Part shown: positions 35,231-47,255 of the stretch, piece by piece
Layout of the letters: the number at the start of each line of letters is the position of its first letter
Position numbering within the stretch: position 1 is the stretch's first letter
Assembly (NCBI GenBank): GCA_023014485.1
Contig: JAJOZX010000086.1
Coordinates: forward strand, 2,186,501-2,250,500
Source: Bathynomus jamesi
Taxonomy: Eukaryota; Arthropoda; Malacostraca; Isopoda; Cirolanidae
Direction: 5' to 3'
DNA: 64,000 nt
Notes under the pieces: model-generated
The model's input: the letters and a program-made list of their open reading frames with translations, nothing else
Told to the model about the DNA's origin: nothing
Database searches by the model: none
Program-made: the position numbers and the translations under genes

Positions 35231-36032
35231 TGGGAATGAACTCAGAATGGTCCCCTGAGTTTTTTATGATACACACAGACCGTGCATGGAACAAGGAACT
35301 CTTCTGGGATAATTAAATCCACTATAGTCCGAATAAGTAATGGTAAATGACAAATACCATAGTTTTTCTTTTTCATGACGCTAGCCCGACGTGGGCAACG
35401 GGTCACTCGCAAAGAGGTCCCATAAATATAGCTTCCCTCACCAGCTATCTGCAAAGCAGAGAGGATCCAGCTTTGGGACATGGATCTAGGGTAAAGCAGC
35501 CTAGCCCTGCTAAATTTAGAACCTCAATATAAGCAAAAGACTCGCTGACTTCACGTCAGATTGAATACATCAAAGAAAAAGGGGGTAACTATTATATTTT
35601 AGCCAAAAACCAAAACTTAAACTCAATTCTGCCAGTTGAGGTTTAAGTTTTGGTTTTTGGCTAAAATATAATAGTTACCCCCTTTTTCTTTGATGTATTC
35701 AATCTGACGTGAAGTCAGCGAGTCTTTTGCTTATATTGAGGTTCTAAATGTAGCAGGGCTAGGCTGCTTTACCCTAGATCCATGTCCCAAAGCTGGATCC
35801 TGTCTGCTTTGCAGATAGCTGGTGAGGGAAGCTATATTTATGGGACCTCTTTGCGAGTGACCCGTTGCCCACGTCGGGCTAGCATCATGAAAAAGAAAAA
35901 CTATGGTATTTGTCATTTACCATTACTTATTCGGACTATAGTGGATTTAATTATCCGAGAAGAGTTCCTTGTTCCATGCACGGTCTGTGTGTATCATAAA
36001 AAACTCAGGGGACCATTCTGAGTTCATTCCCA
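35231..36032. mobile_element. Near-perfect palindromic element, about 390-bp arms
   Basis: Ends TGGGAATGAACTCAGAATGG in inverted orientation. The two arms are almost identical and meet at about 35,625 around TTCTGCCAG. It sits in (TA)n and is missing from the right arm of P2. Short open frames within it are by-products of the palindrome. Confidence 0.85.
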
Positions 36033-36063
36033 TCTTGAAACGGACATGTTATGTGCCTTGAAA

Positions 36064-36447
36064 AGTGGACGCTCAATTCTGCCAGTTGAGGTTTAAGTTT
36101 TGGTTTTTGGCTAAAATATAATAGTTACCCCCTTTTTCTTTGATGTATTCAATCTGACGTGAAGTCAGCGAGTCTTTTGCTTATATTGAGGTTCTAAATG
36201 TAGCAGGGCTAGGCTGCTTTACCCTAGATCCATGTCCCAAAGCTGGATCCTGTCTGCTTTGCAGATAGCTGGTGAGGGAAGCTATATTTATGGGACCTCT
36301 TTGCGAGTGACCCGTTGCCCACGTCGGGCTAGCATCATGAAAAAGAAAAACTATGGTATTTGTCATTTACCATTACTTATTCGGACTATAGTGGATTTAA
36401 TTATCCCAGAAGAGTTCCTTGTTCCATGCACGGTCTGTGTGTATCAT
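36064..36447. repeat. Third, direct copy of the palindrome arm
   Basis: Repeats 35,630-36,000 in the same orientation after a 31-bp spacer, then stops in (TA)n, losing the terminal motif. Confidence 0.85.
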
Positions 36448-36473
36448 ATATATATATATATATATATTTGTAC

Positions 36474-36524
<51 letters not shown>

Positions 36525-36639
36525 ATCTACTAAGTCCTTTTTCATCCGGTAGTTAAAAGAATACATTCATTTTCACCTCTTCAGTCTCATTTGTTTAAGG
36601 TTGAAAATTGAGTGTCAAACGCGTTGCAAGAGAGCATTT

Positions 36640-37280
36640 CCCTCCTCCACCAAACGGTCATGTATAGCGGAGAGCGCAAGAGAGCAACTCGCTTCTCCTC
36701 CAAGCCAGGTCTAGAGACGGGGTCACCAGCTTGATCTCCGTGTGAAGAGGGGACGAGCAGAGGGGGACACTAAAAAATGGTCAGAAGACAACAATATGGC
36801 ATTAAACACCGAGAAATTTCAACTCTTGAGATATGGTAGAAATGAAGAAATTAAACAGACTGCATATTAGGCCAGATGAGCCAGGTGTACATGACTGTGT
36901 GCGGTGGAGAGTGCGAGAGAGCAACTCGCTCCTCCACCAAGCTGTCATGTGTGGCGAAGAGCGCAAGAGAGCAAGTCGCTCTTCCTCCAAGCCAGGTCTA
37001 GAGGCAGGACCCCCAGCTTGACCTCTGCGTGAAGAGAGGACGAGCAGAGGGGGACACTAACAAATGGTCAGAAGACAACAATAGGGCATTGAACACCGAG
37101 AAATTTCAACTCTTGAGATATGGTAAAAATGAAGAAATTAAACAGACTGCATATTAGTCCAGATGAGCTGGGTGTACATGGCTATGTGCGGTGGAGAGCG
37201 CAAGAGAGCGGCTCACTCCTTCACCAAGCCAATCGTAGAGTCAGGGACCACCAGCTCGACCTTCGTGTGAAGAGAGAACG
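36640..37280. repeat. About 290-bp LINE-derived tandem units, left arm
   Basis: Direct units (for example 36,812 against 37,100) whose conceptual plus-strand reading alternates TEKFQLLRYGRNEEIKQT with PDE.GVH.YVRWR..ES.SLL. These look like two distant LINE coding segments fused and amplified. Mirrored at 38,560-39,190. Confidence 0.65.
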
Positions 37281-37479
37281 ACACGCAGAAACGCATCGTG
37301 GTATACACACACACACACATTTTATTCATGCAGTTAACCGTGATTCACTGTCGTTAATTGAGTTAACATGACCTACTAATTGTTACCATCATGCATTTAT
37401 CCGTGATCGTGACATGAAGTTAACAACGACTTGGAGGTGTTTACATTGGCGGGTCCCTCCCGCCATACCGCCACAATGT

Positions 37480-37850
37480 GCCTCAGTCAGTGTCTCTCAG
37501 TGCGATCAAAGGCAATATTACGAACTAGACCCAATAACCAACCAAGCAACGCTGGACAATAGAAAAGGCAGAATATGTAGCGTTTCCAAACTAAAGACCT
37601 GACAAGGGAACCTCCCCAACACTGAAGAAAAATTGTTTGGTTGTCAGGGAGTCAAGACTTTTAACCAGCCTCCTAAGGACCTCAGAAACGTTCCAGGAAA
37701 CAAAGTTGAAGTCTTCAAGAGAAGACTCTATGCCTGGAACAGGACGGTACCAGATGAACCGGTGTACCTGGTTACGTGCGGCGGAGAGAACAGTTCGCTT
37801 CTACAACAAGCCAGGCATAGAGACGGGGCCAACAGCTTAACCTGTGAGTG
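37480..37850 (+). pseudogene. LINE C-terminal fragment in the P2 centre
   Basis: Reads NRKGRICSVSKLKT, then after a stop GVKTFNQPPKDLRNVPGNKV, EVFKRRLYAWN and TVPDEPVYL. This pattern is typical of the extreme C-terminus of a non-LTR retrotransposon protein. It shares the PDEP segment with the 290-bp units and could be the source from which they were built. It has no catalytic domain. Confidence 0.55.
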
Positions 37851-38199
37851 AAGAGAGGCCGAGCAGAAGGCGACACTAACAAACGGTCAGAAGGCAACAA
37901 TAGGGCAAATAACACCGAGAAACTTCAACTCTTGAGATATGGTAGAAATGAAGAAATTAAACAGACTGCATATTGCACCCAGGTGAAGGAGCGAGATGCT
38001 CTCTTGCACTCTCATCTGTACATAACTAACAAGGTACACCCGGCACATCTGGTAATGTACTGAGACAAGCATCTAGCCTCCTTTGAAGACCTCAACTTTG
38101 ACTGTTGTGGCGGTCCTGAGATACGGGAGATACGGTCATTTAAGTCTCTGACAATATCCCAGGATGTATCATTACGCCCCGAGTTAGTGTTACTATTGT

Positions 38200-38300
38200 C
38201 CTGCAGGATTACGGCTTTCCGACCAAGAGAATGCAGTAGTCCCCAAAGCTTGATGCGGGCGTAGGCCGTTGTGAAGTTGGCTACTGGTATGTCTGAGTTA
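38200..38300 (-). pseudogene. polB: DNA polymerase B scrap in P2
   Basis: The minus strand reads FTTAYARIKLWGLLHSLGRK, the same stretch that precedes the Pol C motif in P1 (about 3010-3065). It is broken on both sides and lacks YADTDS. It lies in the short unique centre of P2 and is the only recognised trace of a Polinton core gene there. Confidence 0.75.
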
Positions 38301-39301
38301 CCCCTTGCCTTTCACACCCCTCACAGTTTCTAAGAATCATAAAATCGGGGATCTTTCTTTCCAATATTTTAAAACTTGTGCACCAAGTTTTAAAGTATCG
38401 CTAATAAAGGTCTCTTTTCTGATTCTTAGAAGTGCATGATGGTAACAATTAGTAGGTCATGTTAACTCAATTGACGACAGTGAATCACGGTTAACTGCAT
38501 GAATAAAATGTGTGTGTGTGTATACCACGATGTGTTTCCGCGTGTCGTTCTCTCTTCACACGAAGGTCGAGCTGGTAGTCCCTGACTCTACGATTGGCTT
38601 GGTGAAGGAGTGAGCCGCTCTCTTGCGCTCTCCACAGCACATAACCATGTACACCCAGCTCATCTGGCCTAATATGCAGTCTGTTTAATTTCTTCATTTC
38701 TACCATATCTCAAGAGTTGAAATTTCTCGGTGTTCAATGCCCTATTGTTGTCTTCTGACCATTTGTTAGTGTCCCCCTCTGCTCGTCCTCTCTTCACACG
38801 GCGGTCAAGCTGGTGATCCCCGTCTCTAGACCTGGCTTGGTGGAGGAGCGATCTGCTCTCTTGCGCTCTCCGCCACACATGACAGCTTATTGAAGGAGCG
38901 AGTTGCTCTCTCGCACTCTCCACCGCACATAGTCATGTACACACGGCTCATCTGACCTATATGCAGTCTGTTTAATGACTTAATTTCTACCATATCTCCA
39001 GTTCAACTTTCTCGTTGTTAAATGCCATATTGTTGTCTTCTGACCATTTGTTAGTGTCCCCCTCTCCTCGTCCTCTCTTCACACGGAGGTCAAGCTGGTG
39101 ACTCCGTCTCTAGACCTGACTTGGAGGAGGAGCGAGTTGCTCTCTTGCGCTCTCCGCTATACATGACCGTTTGGTGGAGGAGGGAAATGCTCTCTTGCAA
39201 CGCGTTTGACACTCAATTTTCAACCTTAAACAAATGAGACTGAAGAGGTGAAAATGAATGTATTCTTTTAACTACCGGATGAAAAAGGACTTAGTAGATC
39301 T

Positions 39302-39335
<34 letters not shown>

Positions 39336-40919
39336 GAAGCATTTCATAATTCTTTATTGTTGGATCCATCCCAATCTTCTACGTTTTTAAATGTTTTTGA
39401 CAATAAACAGAATTAGACGGAGTGTGAATAAAAATGTGTTTAGCTCGTGAAAATGAATGTCTGGTTGGGTGGTACATAAATGGAAGCCCCTAGGTATCCT
39501 GGTGCTTAAGATGCTGGGTGTTGATCGTAGGTTGAGAGGACGAATCCGGACGATGACGTAATTTCTGCACCCCCCCGTGCTGTTGTGTAGTAATGTCTAA
39601 TTGAGAATCAAATGTTTGTTTATAAGAATTTAATAATGTTTCTTTAATACAGAAGATAATAATATTTAATAAAAATGTAATTACGTTAAATAATTGTTTG
39701 GCTATACTAGTTGGCAACGCCTGAACATGTTCTAGAGGCTGGGCAGAAATGCCCTTCAGTGATCGGACGGCCTTGGGCTTAAGAAGGTGTTTTTGTGTGT
39801 TACGATGTAGTTGTAAATTTAGAATAGTATTACGTCTCTTTCCGACTTAAAATGTTAACGTTACTCCCCCCCCCCTCGCATTACACCAATTATTTAAAAG
39901 CGTTTCGGCAAATAAAAGTTAGTAAAGTGTAATTAGTGTATAATTAATCCCCCCCCCGTCTCCTTTCCATTGTTCGAGTCATAATGGTGCCTCAAACTCG
40001 GTCACGTGCTACCCGTATTTATAAAGCACAGCGAAACGAGTGTAAAGAGAACGATAAATGAAAGATAGTGAGAAAATGAATAGAAAGTAGAGTAAATAAT
40101 GAATTATAATAATGAAGGAATGGACCCAAAAAGAAATTAAACACGACATTTTGGTGGCCACACGATGTTCCTTTATATAAATATAAGGATTTTCCCACGT
40201 CGCCTTATATTTCGGTCAAAGTTGATGCTACCCGTATTAGAATTTTAATAAATATTCTGTTTCGATTATTTAAATAGTAAGATGCATTGTGTTAACCCAT
40301 TTGCAAGCAAATTTCGATTGTCATTCCTTAACAAATCATTGTAACTGTTTTTCAAGATGGCGCCCATCATTTTCAAAATTTCTTCTCACAGCGAGCATTT
40401 TCGTAATTTTCGTGGTCAAATTTTTTTTCTTCTCGTTGGAGTCTAGATTTCCAAGCCGCTCCGACTCAAAATTTCTCTGAGTTGTCTTGTCGAAACCGTA
40501 ATAATGTGGAGTCAAAAATTAGAGTCGAAATTTGAGAGTTGTTTGTTTCCTTTTTCTTCGCGTTGATTCCTTCCTCATTCCGTTTTCTTTAGATTTCGTT
40601 TCGTTCCGTCGGAGAGAGGGAGACGCAATTAAAAAAAAAAAAAAAATTGGTATTGGTCGTCCGATGTCCTATTTCCTTTTTCTTTCTTTCGACTGTTGTT
40701 GCTCCTGTCAAAAGCCTACGTATGTTGTGTTTAAAGTTTTTTTGTGCTTACATTTTCTGAATTAGTAATAATTTTGATAATAATAATAATAATGTTTAGT
40801 AAATAAATTTTACACTTACTTATATGAATTAAATTATTTTAGTTGTTTAAGTAGATTGTGACATGAATTTTATACGGTAAGGTTTAAAATGTTTGAGCGT
40901 ATGGTGACGCATTTTTAGG

Positions 40920-40990
<71 letters not shown>

Positions 40991-41397
40991 TATATATTAT
41001 ATATATATATATATATAGTAGAGCATTCTAAGAGATTCAATAAAGAAGTAGCAAAATTTTTCAGAATCTAGTCGAGTTTTTAAGATTATTTTTTGACTGG
41101 ATGTAAATAATGGATTTACAGGCATCGCTTTGTAGTTTTAGTTCGCTTTATAATTTTAAGTTAATTTTAAGATTTAAAGTCGAAAAATAATCGTTAAAGA
41201 CACTAATTTATACTGGGTCAAATTCGGACTGTTTAAGTTTATTATGCTTGTCGTATATAAAGTGTGTGAGACTTCGAAATAAGCAAAAGTTTTTATAAAA
41301 AAAGCAAAATTTGTTATAAAAAAGATAAAAATTTATTTAATTGAAATTGGGAAATTGTTTTCTTAAATTCTTTTGATAAATTAATTTGTTTTTACTT

Positions 41398-41432
<35 letters not shown>

Positions 41433-41599
41433 TCAATTTTTATATTTTTATAGGTGGGCTGATTGTTGTTGTTTATATTTTTTCTTTCTTTCATTTTCAG
41501 GACAATTCCGAGTGATATTTTGTATGGTTTGACTGTTTAAAATTTTTTATTCGAAATTAGATTTTATTGTGTTAAGGAGTGTTTTAACATTTTATTTTA

Positions 41600-42905
41600 G
41601 ACGTGGTTCAGATTCAACGTTAAACTGTAGGTCTAAGGTGAGGTGACACGCTTGACCTTTGCCGGGATGAACAATCTTGGGGGATGCTAAACAAAGTTTG
41701 CCTATAAAGTAGAACTTTTTTAATGTATGAAGGATGGGCTAGGGGTAATGATGTAGTAAGTTTAGGAGATATTGCATGGTTCTTAGATGAAGTTTAACAC
41801 TGATAAAATTCAACTGTTAAGGTACGGAAAAGGGGAGGATCTAAAATTCCATGGAATAGAAAAGAAGATCCCGATGATCCGGGTGTACCTGTGAGATGGA
41901 GAGTGAAAGAAGTCAACTCACTACTTCACCTGGCCAACTAGATCTACTGTAGTAGTATTCCCCGTTAATCTGTAGGTCTACGATGGGGTGAAAAGCTTGA
42001 CCTTCGACGGAATGAGCATTTCGGATATTTTTGTCTTTCTTGGAATAAAAAGAAGTGTTGTTTTGAAGGCAGTTTATATAAGAGATGAATGAGAAAATGC
42101 TGGGTGCTGGATTCCCCGTTAAACCGTAGGTCTAGTACGGGGTGAAAATTTGACCTTCGTCAGAATGAACAATTCGGTTAGGTCCAGATTCTCCGTTAAA
42201 CTGTAGGTCTAGTGTGGGGTGAAGAGTTTGGCCTTCGTTCGAATGAGCAATTCGGGTAGGTCCGGAAACTCCGTTAAACTATAGATCTAGGGTGGCGTGA
42301 AAAGTCTGACTTTCGTCAGAATGATCAATTCTGGTAGGTTCGGATTCTCCGTTAAACTGTAGGGCTAGGGTGGGGTAAAAATTTGACCTCTGTCAGAATG
42401 AACAATTCGTGTAGGTCCGGATTCCCCGTTAAACTGTAGGTCGTGGTGGATTAGGTCAACTGGCTGATTTCGAATTGTGTTAGTATATATTTTGCTATTG
42501 GGTCTTTTCATGCATCTGATTATATATATATATATATATTATATATATATGTGTGTGTGTGTTTGTGTAATAATAGGGGATTTATTCGAGTAGGTCCAGC
42601 TTCGTTAACGTTAGGTCTAGGGTGGGGTGAAAAGTTTGACCTTCGACGGAATGAGCAAATAGGATATTTTTTTTGTCTTTCTTGGAATAAAAGAAAAGTT
42701 TTGAAGGCATTTTGTATAAGAGATGAATGAGAAAATGCTGGGGATGCTGGATTCCCGTTAAACCGTAGGTCTAGGGAGGGGTGAAAAGTTTGATTTTCTT
42801 CAGAATGAACAATTCGGGTAGGTCCAGAATCTCCGTTAAACTGTAGGTCTAGGGTGGGGTGAGAAGTTTGGCCTTCGTTAGAATGAACAATTTGGATTGG
42901 TCAGG
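41600..42905. repeat. About 80-bp minisatellite, right arm
   Basis: Mirror of the left minisatellite, with about a dozen units, interrupted by a LINE-derived block at 41,790-41,940 and (TA)n near 42,520-42,550. Confidence 0.75.
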
Positions 42906-43050
42906 GTTTGTATATTATTATTTTTTTATTATATATATACTCCTCGTTCGTAATTCTTATGCTATTATTATTTTTTATTGCATATATTCCTTCGGTTGTA
43001 TAGGAATGTATATTTATTTTCAATATATTTCGTGAAATTGGGTCCTATAA

Positions 43051-45654
43051 CACTGGGTAACAAAATTTGAAAATTTTTCTATTTATTGTGATTTTTCTGT
43101 CGTTTTTTAATGATTTCGGGGCGCTGATTCCAAAAATGATATTGGTTTTGCTGTATCATCAACCGTTTCATAAATATAGGCTAACAAATATTTTCTGAAA
43201 ATAAAAACACTATTGAAAATTAATGTTTATTGAGCCAAAATTGTTTGACAAACCCAAAATGGCGCAAAGGATATAATATATATCATGAGGAGAACCGATA
43301 AGAGAATAACAAGCCTCGTTATGCAGTGTGCGTTCCTTAAAAATGCACTGAAGAACGCGACTTCCGCGTATGAACATTCTTATCATTTCTGATCAGCGAC
43401 CATACGTAGTCTCCCATCATGGAAGCATCCCAATGGCCCTGGTACCTTTTCTCCATCGTTTGAATATCTTGATGGAATCTTTCGCCATGTTCTTCACTCA
43501 CATCGCCCAGGTTATCACGAAAAAAGTCTAGATGTGAATGCAGATAGTGTAATTTTAAGACATACAGCACCCCATTTTGCCATAGCACTTAATGAAGTTT
43601 GACACTAACTCCTTATAGTTTGGTGCTTTATGGTTGCCTAAAAACCCACGAACCACATCACGGAAAGCACACCATGCCTCTTTTCGATCGGAGTCATCTT
43701 GGCTTCAAGGTTCTTTGAATTCAACAGCGCCTTGACTTGTGGTCCTACAAAGATGCCAGCCTTGACTTTGGCCTCAGAGAGTTTAGGGAACATGACCCGA
43801 ATCTTGGAAAACTTCCCCTCCAAAATCTAACGCAGTTCAGTTACAAACTGCTTAATTAGACCTAACTTAATATGGAGAGGTGGTAGCAGAACTATGTCAG
43901 GCTTCACCAGAGGTTCCCAGAGTACATTGTACTTTCCTGGTTGCAGTCCTTCACGTGGAGGCCACTGAACTGTTTTATAGTGCTCAGTTGAAGCCCTGCT
44001 ATCCCACAGGCAAAGAAAACATGAATATTTAGTAAACCCTCCTTGTAAACCTAACAGGAAACCAATCATTTTGAAATCACCACACACGTCCCAGTTATAT
44101 TGTTCATACCTGATTTGAGTGAGCAGTTTGACATTTTCATAGTCCTCTTTCATTTGAACAGAATGTGCAACTGGTATAGATGGATATTTGTTCCCATTGT
44201 GGAGTAGAACAGCTTTTAAACTCCGAGTTGAATTGTCAAAACAGGCGCCACTCTGAGGGTATATGTGTTAACCCAATAGCTGTGAATAGACCATTAACCT
44301 TGCTGCAATAACAGAGAGAGCCATTGACATCGTAGAACCTTGCAAACTCTTCATGCCGCTTTCGGTATACAGTGCTCTTGCAGTCTTCTCCAAGCAAATT
44401 CCACTCTTTGAGTCTGGAGGTCAGAAGCTCGGACCCTGATTTCGTCAGACCCAAATCTCTAATTAAGTCGTCCAATTCTCTCTGATTTGGAAAGTGAGGG
44501 TTGTACTGAAAGTTACTGTATATTCTTCATCATGACTGTCCTCACCAGCCGACATCTCAGATGAGCTAGCTGCATCCTCATTTTCAACCTGCAAAGCAAA
44601 GAAACAAAACATAGGCATAGCTATATATGTAGAAGAGCATCAGCACTAAGAAAAATCGACACATAATGACCCACAGTCTGTAAATACAGAAGGTAAAGTA
44701 ATGGATATATACCTTTTCTGGTGGACGTGGTATTGGAAGACCTTCGCCATTGGTACAGGAGCTATGGACGAAGCTATGCTTGGATACTGAAGAGTCTGCC
44801 TTCCTTTAACTTCCTGTACTTAGAAACATCTACCATGCAGTAGTAGCAATCGTCGTGGGGCTCTTTGTTCTCTCCATATTCTGGGTACCGCAAAGGGCAT
44901 TGCCTTGCGTACTCCCCGCAGCCACCTTTCAAGTGTGGAGCGGCAGCTTCCACAGATCACGTGGGTGCCCAGGGCTTATCTTGTCACCCATAGGCATACC
45001 AAAATAGAGCCGATACGCGATCCAGAACTTGGTGCCTTTCACAGTCTTGTGCATACTTGCTTGGGGCCTATTTAATACCACAAACGTAGCAGAATATATC
45101 CGGCGAGTGTTTACAAGATCTAGTTGCCATTCTCTTTACCAAACTGTACTACATTAATCATAACCTACAGATATAGAGAGAAGAGTTATTAAATCTGCAA
45201 CAGATTACAGAATCCAGAAAAAGATGTATTCACAACACTGAAATAGTTCGCAATAAAAAAGGATCGATAACACTCAAATTGTCAGCACAGAGAAGCACAG
45301 AAACACAGTACGTCAGTGCTTGTAACCATCAGACAAACAACCTGCTTTCTTTGTGTGCTCACACTTACTGACTTCTCAGACTCTGCGCTCTTCTTTATAT
45401 AGCACAGTGGAAGTTTCGGGCAATTTCTAGAGCAAGAAACTGTCAACGAACATCCGGATTGTTCTCAACAATTCCTGATTATTCTGATATTGCTGCGCCC
45501 ATAACAACATTATATTGGTAAAACATGAAAAATGGATTATCTCTGAAACCATTGATGATACACACAAACCAAGCCCAGATTTGGACTCAGCGCCCACAAA
45601 TGCATATAAAAACATAAAAAAATTCTATATAAACAGAATCAGTGTTACACAGTG
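43051..45654. mobile_element. CACTG-ended DNA transposon, TSD TAA
   Basis: Ends CACTGGGTAACA and, inverted, CACTGTGTAACA. A 3-bp TAA duplication lies at 43,048-43,050 and 45,655-45,657. The empty site is seen at 28,595-28,610 and 45,870-45,885, where the flanking sequences are joined. CACTG ends and 3-bp duplications fit the CMC (EnSpm/CACTA) superfamily. The protein was not confirmed as such. Confidence 0.8.
43337..45130 (-). pseudogene. Protein of the CACTG element, with a probable intron
   Basis: The minus strand starts at ATG 45,130 with MATRSCKHSPDIFCYVCG, a zinc-binding-like pair, then reads in pieces with stops. GT at 44,711-44,712 and AG at 44,589-44,590 bound a likely 124-bp intron, after which the acidic VENEDAASSSEMSAGEDSH follows. 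Further frames give LIRDLGLTKSGSELL (about 44,460), KLLTQIRYEQYNWDVCGDFK and YSCFLCLWDSRAS (about 44,000), PDIVLLPPLHIKLGL (about 43,880) and EEHGERFHQDI (about 43,470). It is broken at least five times. I recall similar zinc-knuckle proteins in arthropods but do not assign a function. Confidence 0.6.
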
Positions 45655-45754
45655 TAATTTGTCTAAATAAACAGAGTGATGTGATGGTGATTTATTTAAT
45701 TCTTTTGGATGTATATATAAACGTTATTATTATTATTATTTAATTATACCAAAT

Positions 45755-46250
45755 GGCTGGTTAAGCCTTCTAAGTCAACTGGCGGGTTATGCCCAATGGC
45801 GGTTTAAGCCAGCTGATGGGACAAACGCACGCAAATGCACGTACACCTCCGACTAGGATTATGCCAATCCAATAATTCGTCTAAATAAACAGAGTGATGT
45901 GGTGGTGTTTTATTTAATTCTTTTGGTTGTATATATAAACGCTATTATTATTTAATTATACCAAATGGCTGGTTAGGACTTCTAAGTCAACTGGCGGGTT
46001 AAGCCAACTGGCACATTAAGCCCGCTGACGGATTATGCCAACTGGCCGAGAGTCTGAATATATGCTTTACTTAAATAAATAGCGCAATCTAGCAACTCAA
46101 TAATGTAGACCTGAACAAGACATTTACGCCTTCTAAGTCAACTGGCTGGTTAAGCCAGAATATATGCTTTAATTATATAAATAGCGCAATCTGGCAGCTC
46201 AGCCTGATAAGCCAACTGGCTGATTAAGCCAGCTGGCTGATTAGGAACAT
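45755..46250. repeat. GCCAGTTGGCTTA motif array, right arm
   Basis: Mirror of 28,190-28,490, with an internal duplicate of the AATAATTCGTCTAAATAAAC block near 45,870. Confidence 0.7.
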
Positions 46251-46487
46251 ATTAAGACAACGGCCGGTCGGCTGAAGTCTTAATATGCGCTTGGCTCCTG
46301 CTAGGCGAACACCTCTCTTCCTCTCTCTCCTTCTCCTCTCTTTCTCTTGGGAGATAACTCCGCCTCCAAGTTGCATAACCTTTGTTGCTCTTGCAACATT
46401 CCCCTCCCCTCTTTGTTGCATAACTTATGCAACATTGATCAACATTTGCAATTGCATTGCACACTCTCCTTTTGCGCCCATCCTACT

Positions 46488-47030
46488 GACCCCATCCAAA
46501 GAAAATTTTGCTATGCGTTTGGTGGGATATGCAAAGAATTATTCATTTTGAGCTTCTGCCAGATAACCAAACAATCACAGCTGAAGTCTACTGCCAACAA
46601 CTCCAACGACTGAAGGTGGCATTACAAGAAAAACGTCCTGCATTAATTAATCGCAGAAGTGTTCTCTTCCACCAGGGTAATGCGCCCTCACACTGCTCGA
46701 ATCACCACTGCCCAATTGGAGGCATTTGGTTGGGAAAAATTGCCTCATCCACCTTATTCTCCGGACATCGCACCTTCAGACTACCATTTATTCAGAAGTC
46801 TGCAACACCACCTAGATGGACAAAAGTTGCAATCCAGGGAAGCTATCGAAAACGAAGTGATGCTTTTTTAAACTCGAAACCAAGGGATTTCTTCGAACGT
46901 GGCATAAAAAAACTTTTCTACAGGTGGGAGGAGGTTATAAAGAAGGGAATTATGTTGATGATTAATTTGTCATTATGTCATTTAATTTTTGTTATGAATA
47001 AACTAAAAATTCGAGCAACTTTGTCCTTGT
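46488..47030 (+). pseudogene. mariner transposase, downstream part (split by P2)
   Basis: Continues from 27,952 across P2: LLCVWWD, FELLPDNQTITAEVYCQQLQ, then FHQGNA where the second catalytic residue of HQDN is glycine, and SPDIAPSDYHLFRSLQHHL in a shifted frame (46,659-46,871). A last shift leads to YRWEEVIKKG. The lost aspartate and two frameshifts make it inactive. Confidence 0.85.
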
Positions 47031-47255
47031 AAGTCATTAAATTTTTGTTCTGAATGAACTAAAAAATCGAGCAGAATATAGTATAATTTATACTAAATTT
47101 ATACTAAATTATACTATAATTTAGAACTGTAAGTTACTTAGATGTCGGTATATTTGAAAAAAATCGCCACTTTTGACAAATAAATGGTGACTGCAAAATT
47201 TTGATTATTTTGAGTTGCCCAATAGTGCCAAAGTGGCACTCAACTGTTTTTAAGC

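Larger units (their letters stand above)
27953..37430. repeat. P2 left terminal inverted repeat
   Basis: Mirrors 38,430-46,487. The order inward is: GCAAC-rich start, GCCAGTTGGC array, shared TIR block, about 80-bp minisatellite, LINE-derived block, AT-rich part, the 34.4-kb repeat, and 290-bp LINE-derived units. Extra in this arm only are the 30,255-32,087 transposon with a duplicated flank, a tandem duplication at 32.2-33.9 kb and the palindrome at 35.2-36.4 kb. Confidence 0.85.
27953..46487. mobile_element. Polinton P2: 18.5 kb, giant inverted repeats, TSD GACCCC
   Basis: Ends AGTAGAATGGGCGCAAAAGG and, inverted, AGTAGGATGGGCGCAAAAGG. A perfect 6-bp duplication GACCCC flanks it (27,947-27,952 and 46,488-46,493), and the two flanks rejoin a mariner transposase. 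AG...CT ends with 6-bp duplications are the Polinton hallmark. The arms are 8-9.5 kb each, and only about 1 kb in the middle is unique. A polB scrap at 38,200-38,300 is the only recognised Polinton gene. It is a non-autonomous giant-TIR derivative. Confidence 0.9.
38430..46487. repeat. P2 right terminal inverted repeat
   Basis: Mirror of 27,953-37,430. It carries the CACTG element (43,051-45,654) that the left arm lacks. Sequence agreement is high but with many small differences, so the arms are not freshly homogenised. Confidence 0.85.

Noticed and set aside
35242..36366. 60-80-residue frames repeated three times (SQSWILSALQIAGEG and its antisense)
   Set aside because: They follow from the palindrome being copied. 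Sense and antisense are both open and no known motif is present.
36802..38923. Several short frames containing KKLNRLH or TEKFQLLRYG as possible genes
   Set aside because: They repeat with each 290-bp unit on both arms and derive from LINE pieces. There is no start or stop conservation.
43337..45130. Ordinary host gene with an intron
   Set aside because: It lies inside an element with matched CACTG ends, a TAA duplication and visible empty sites, and it is broken in several places.
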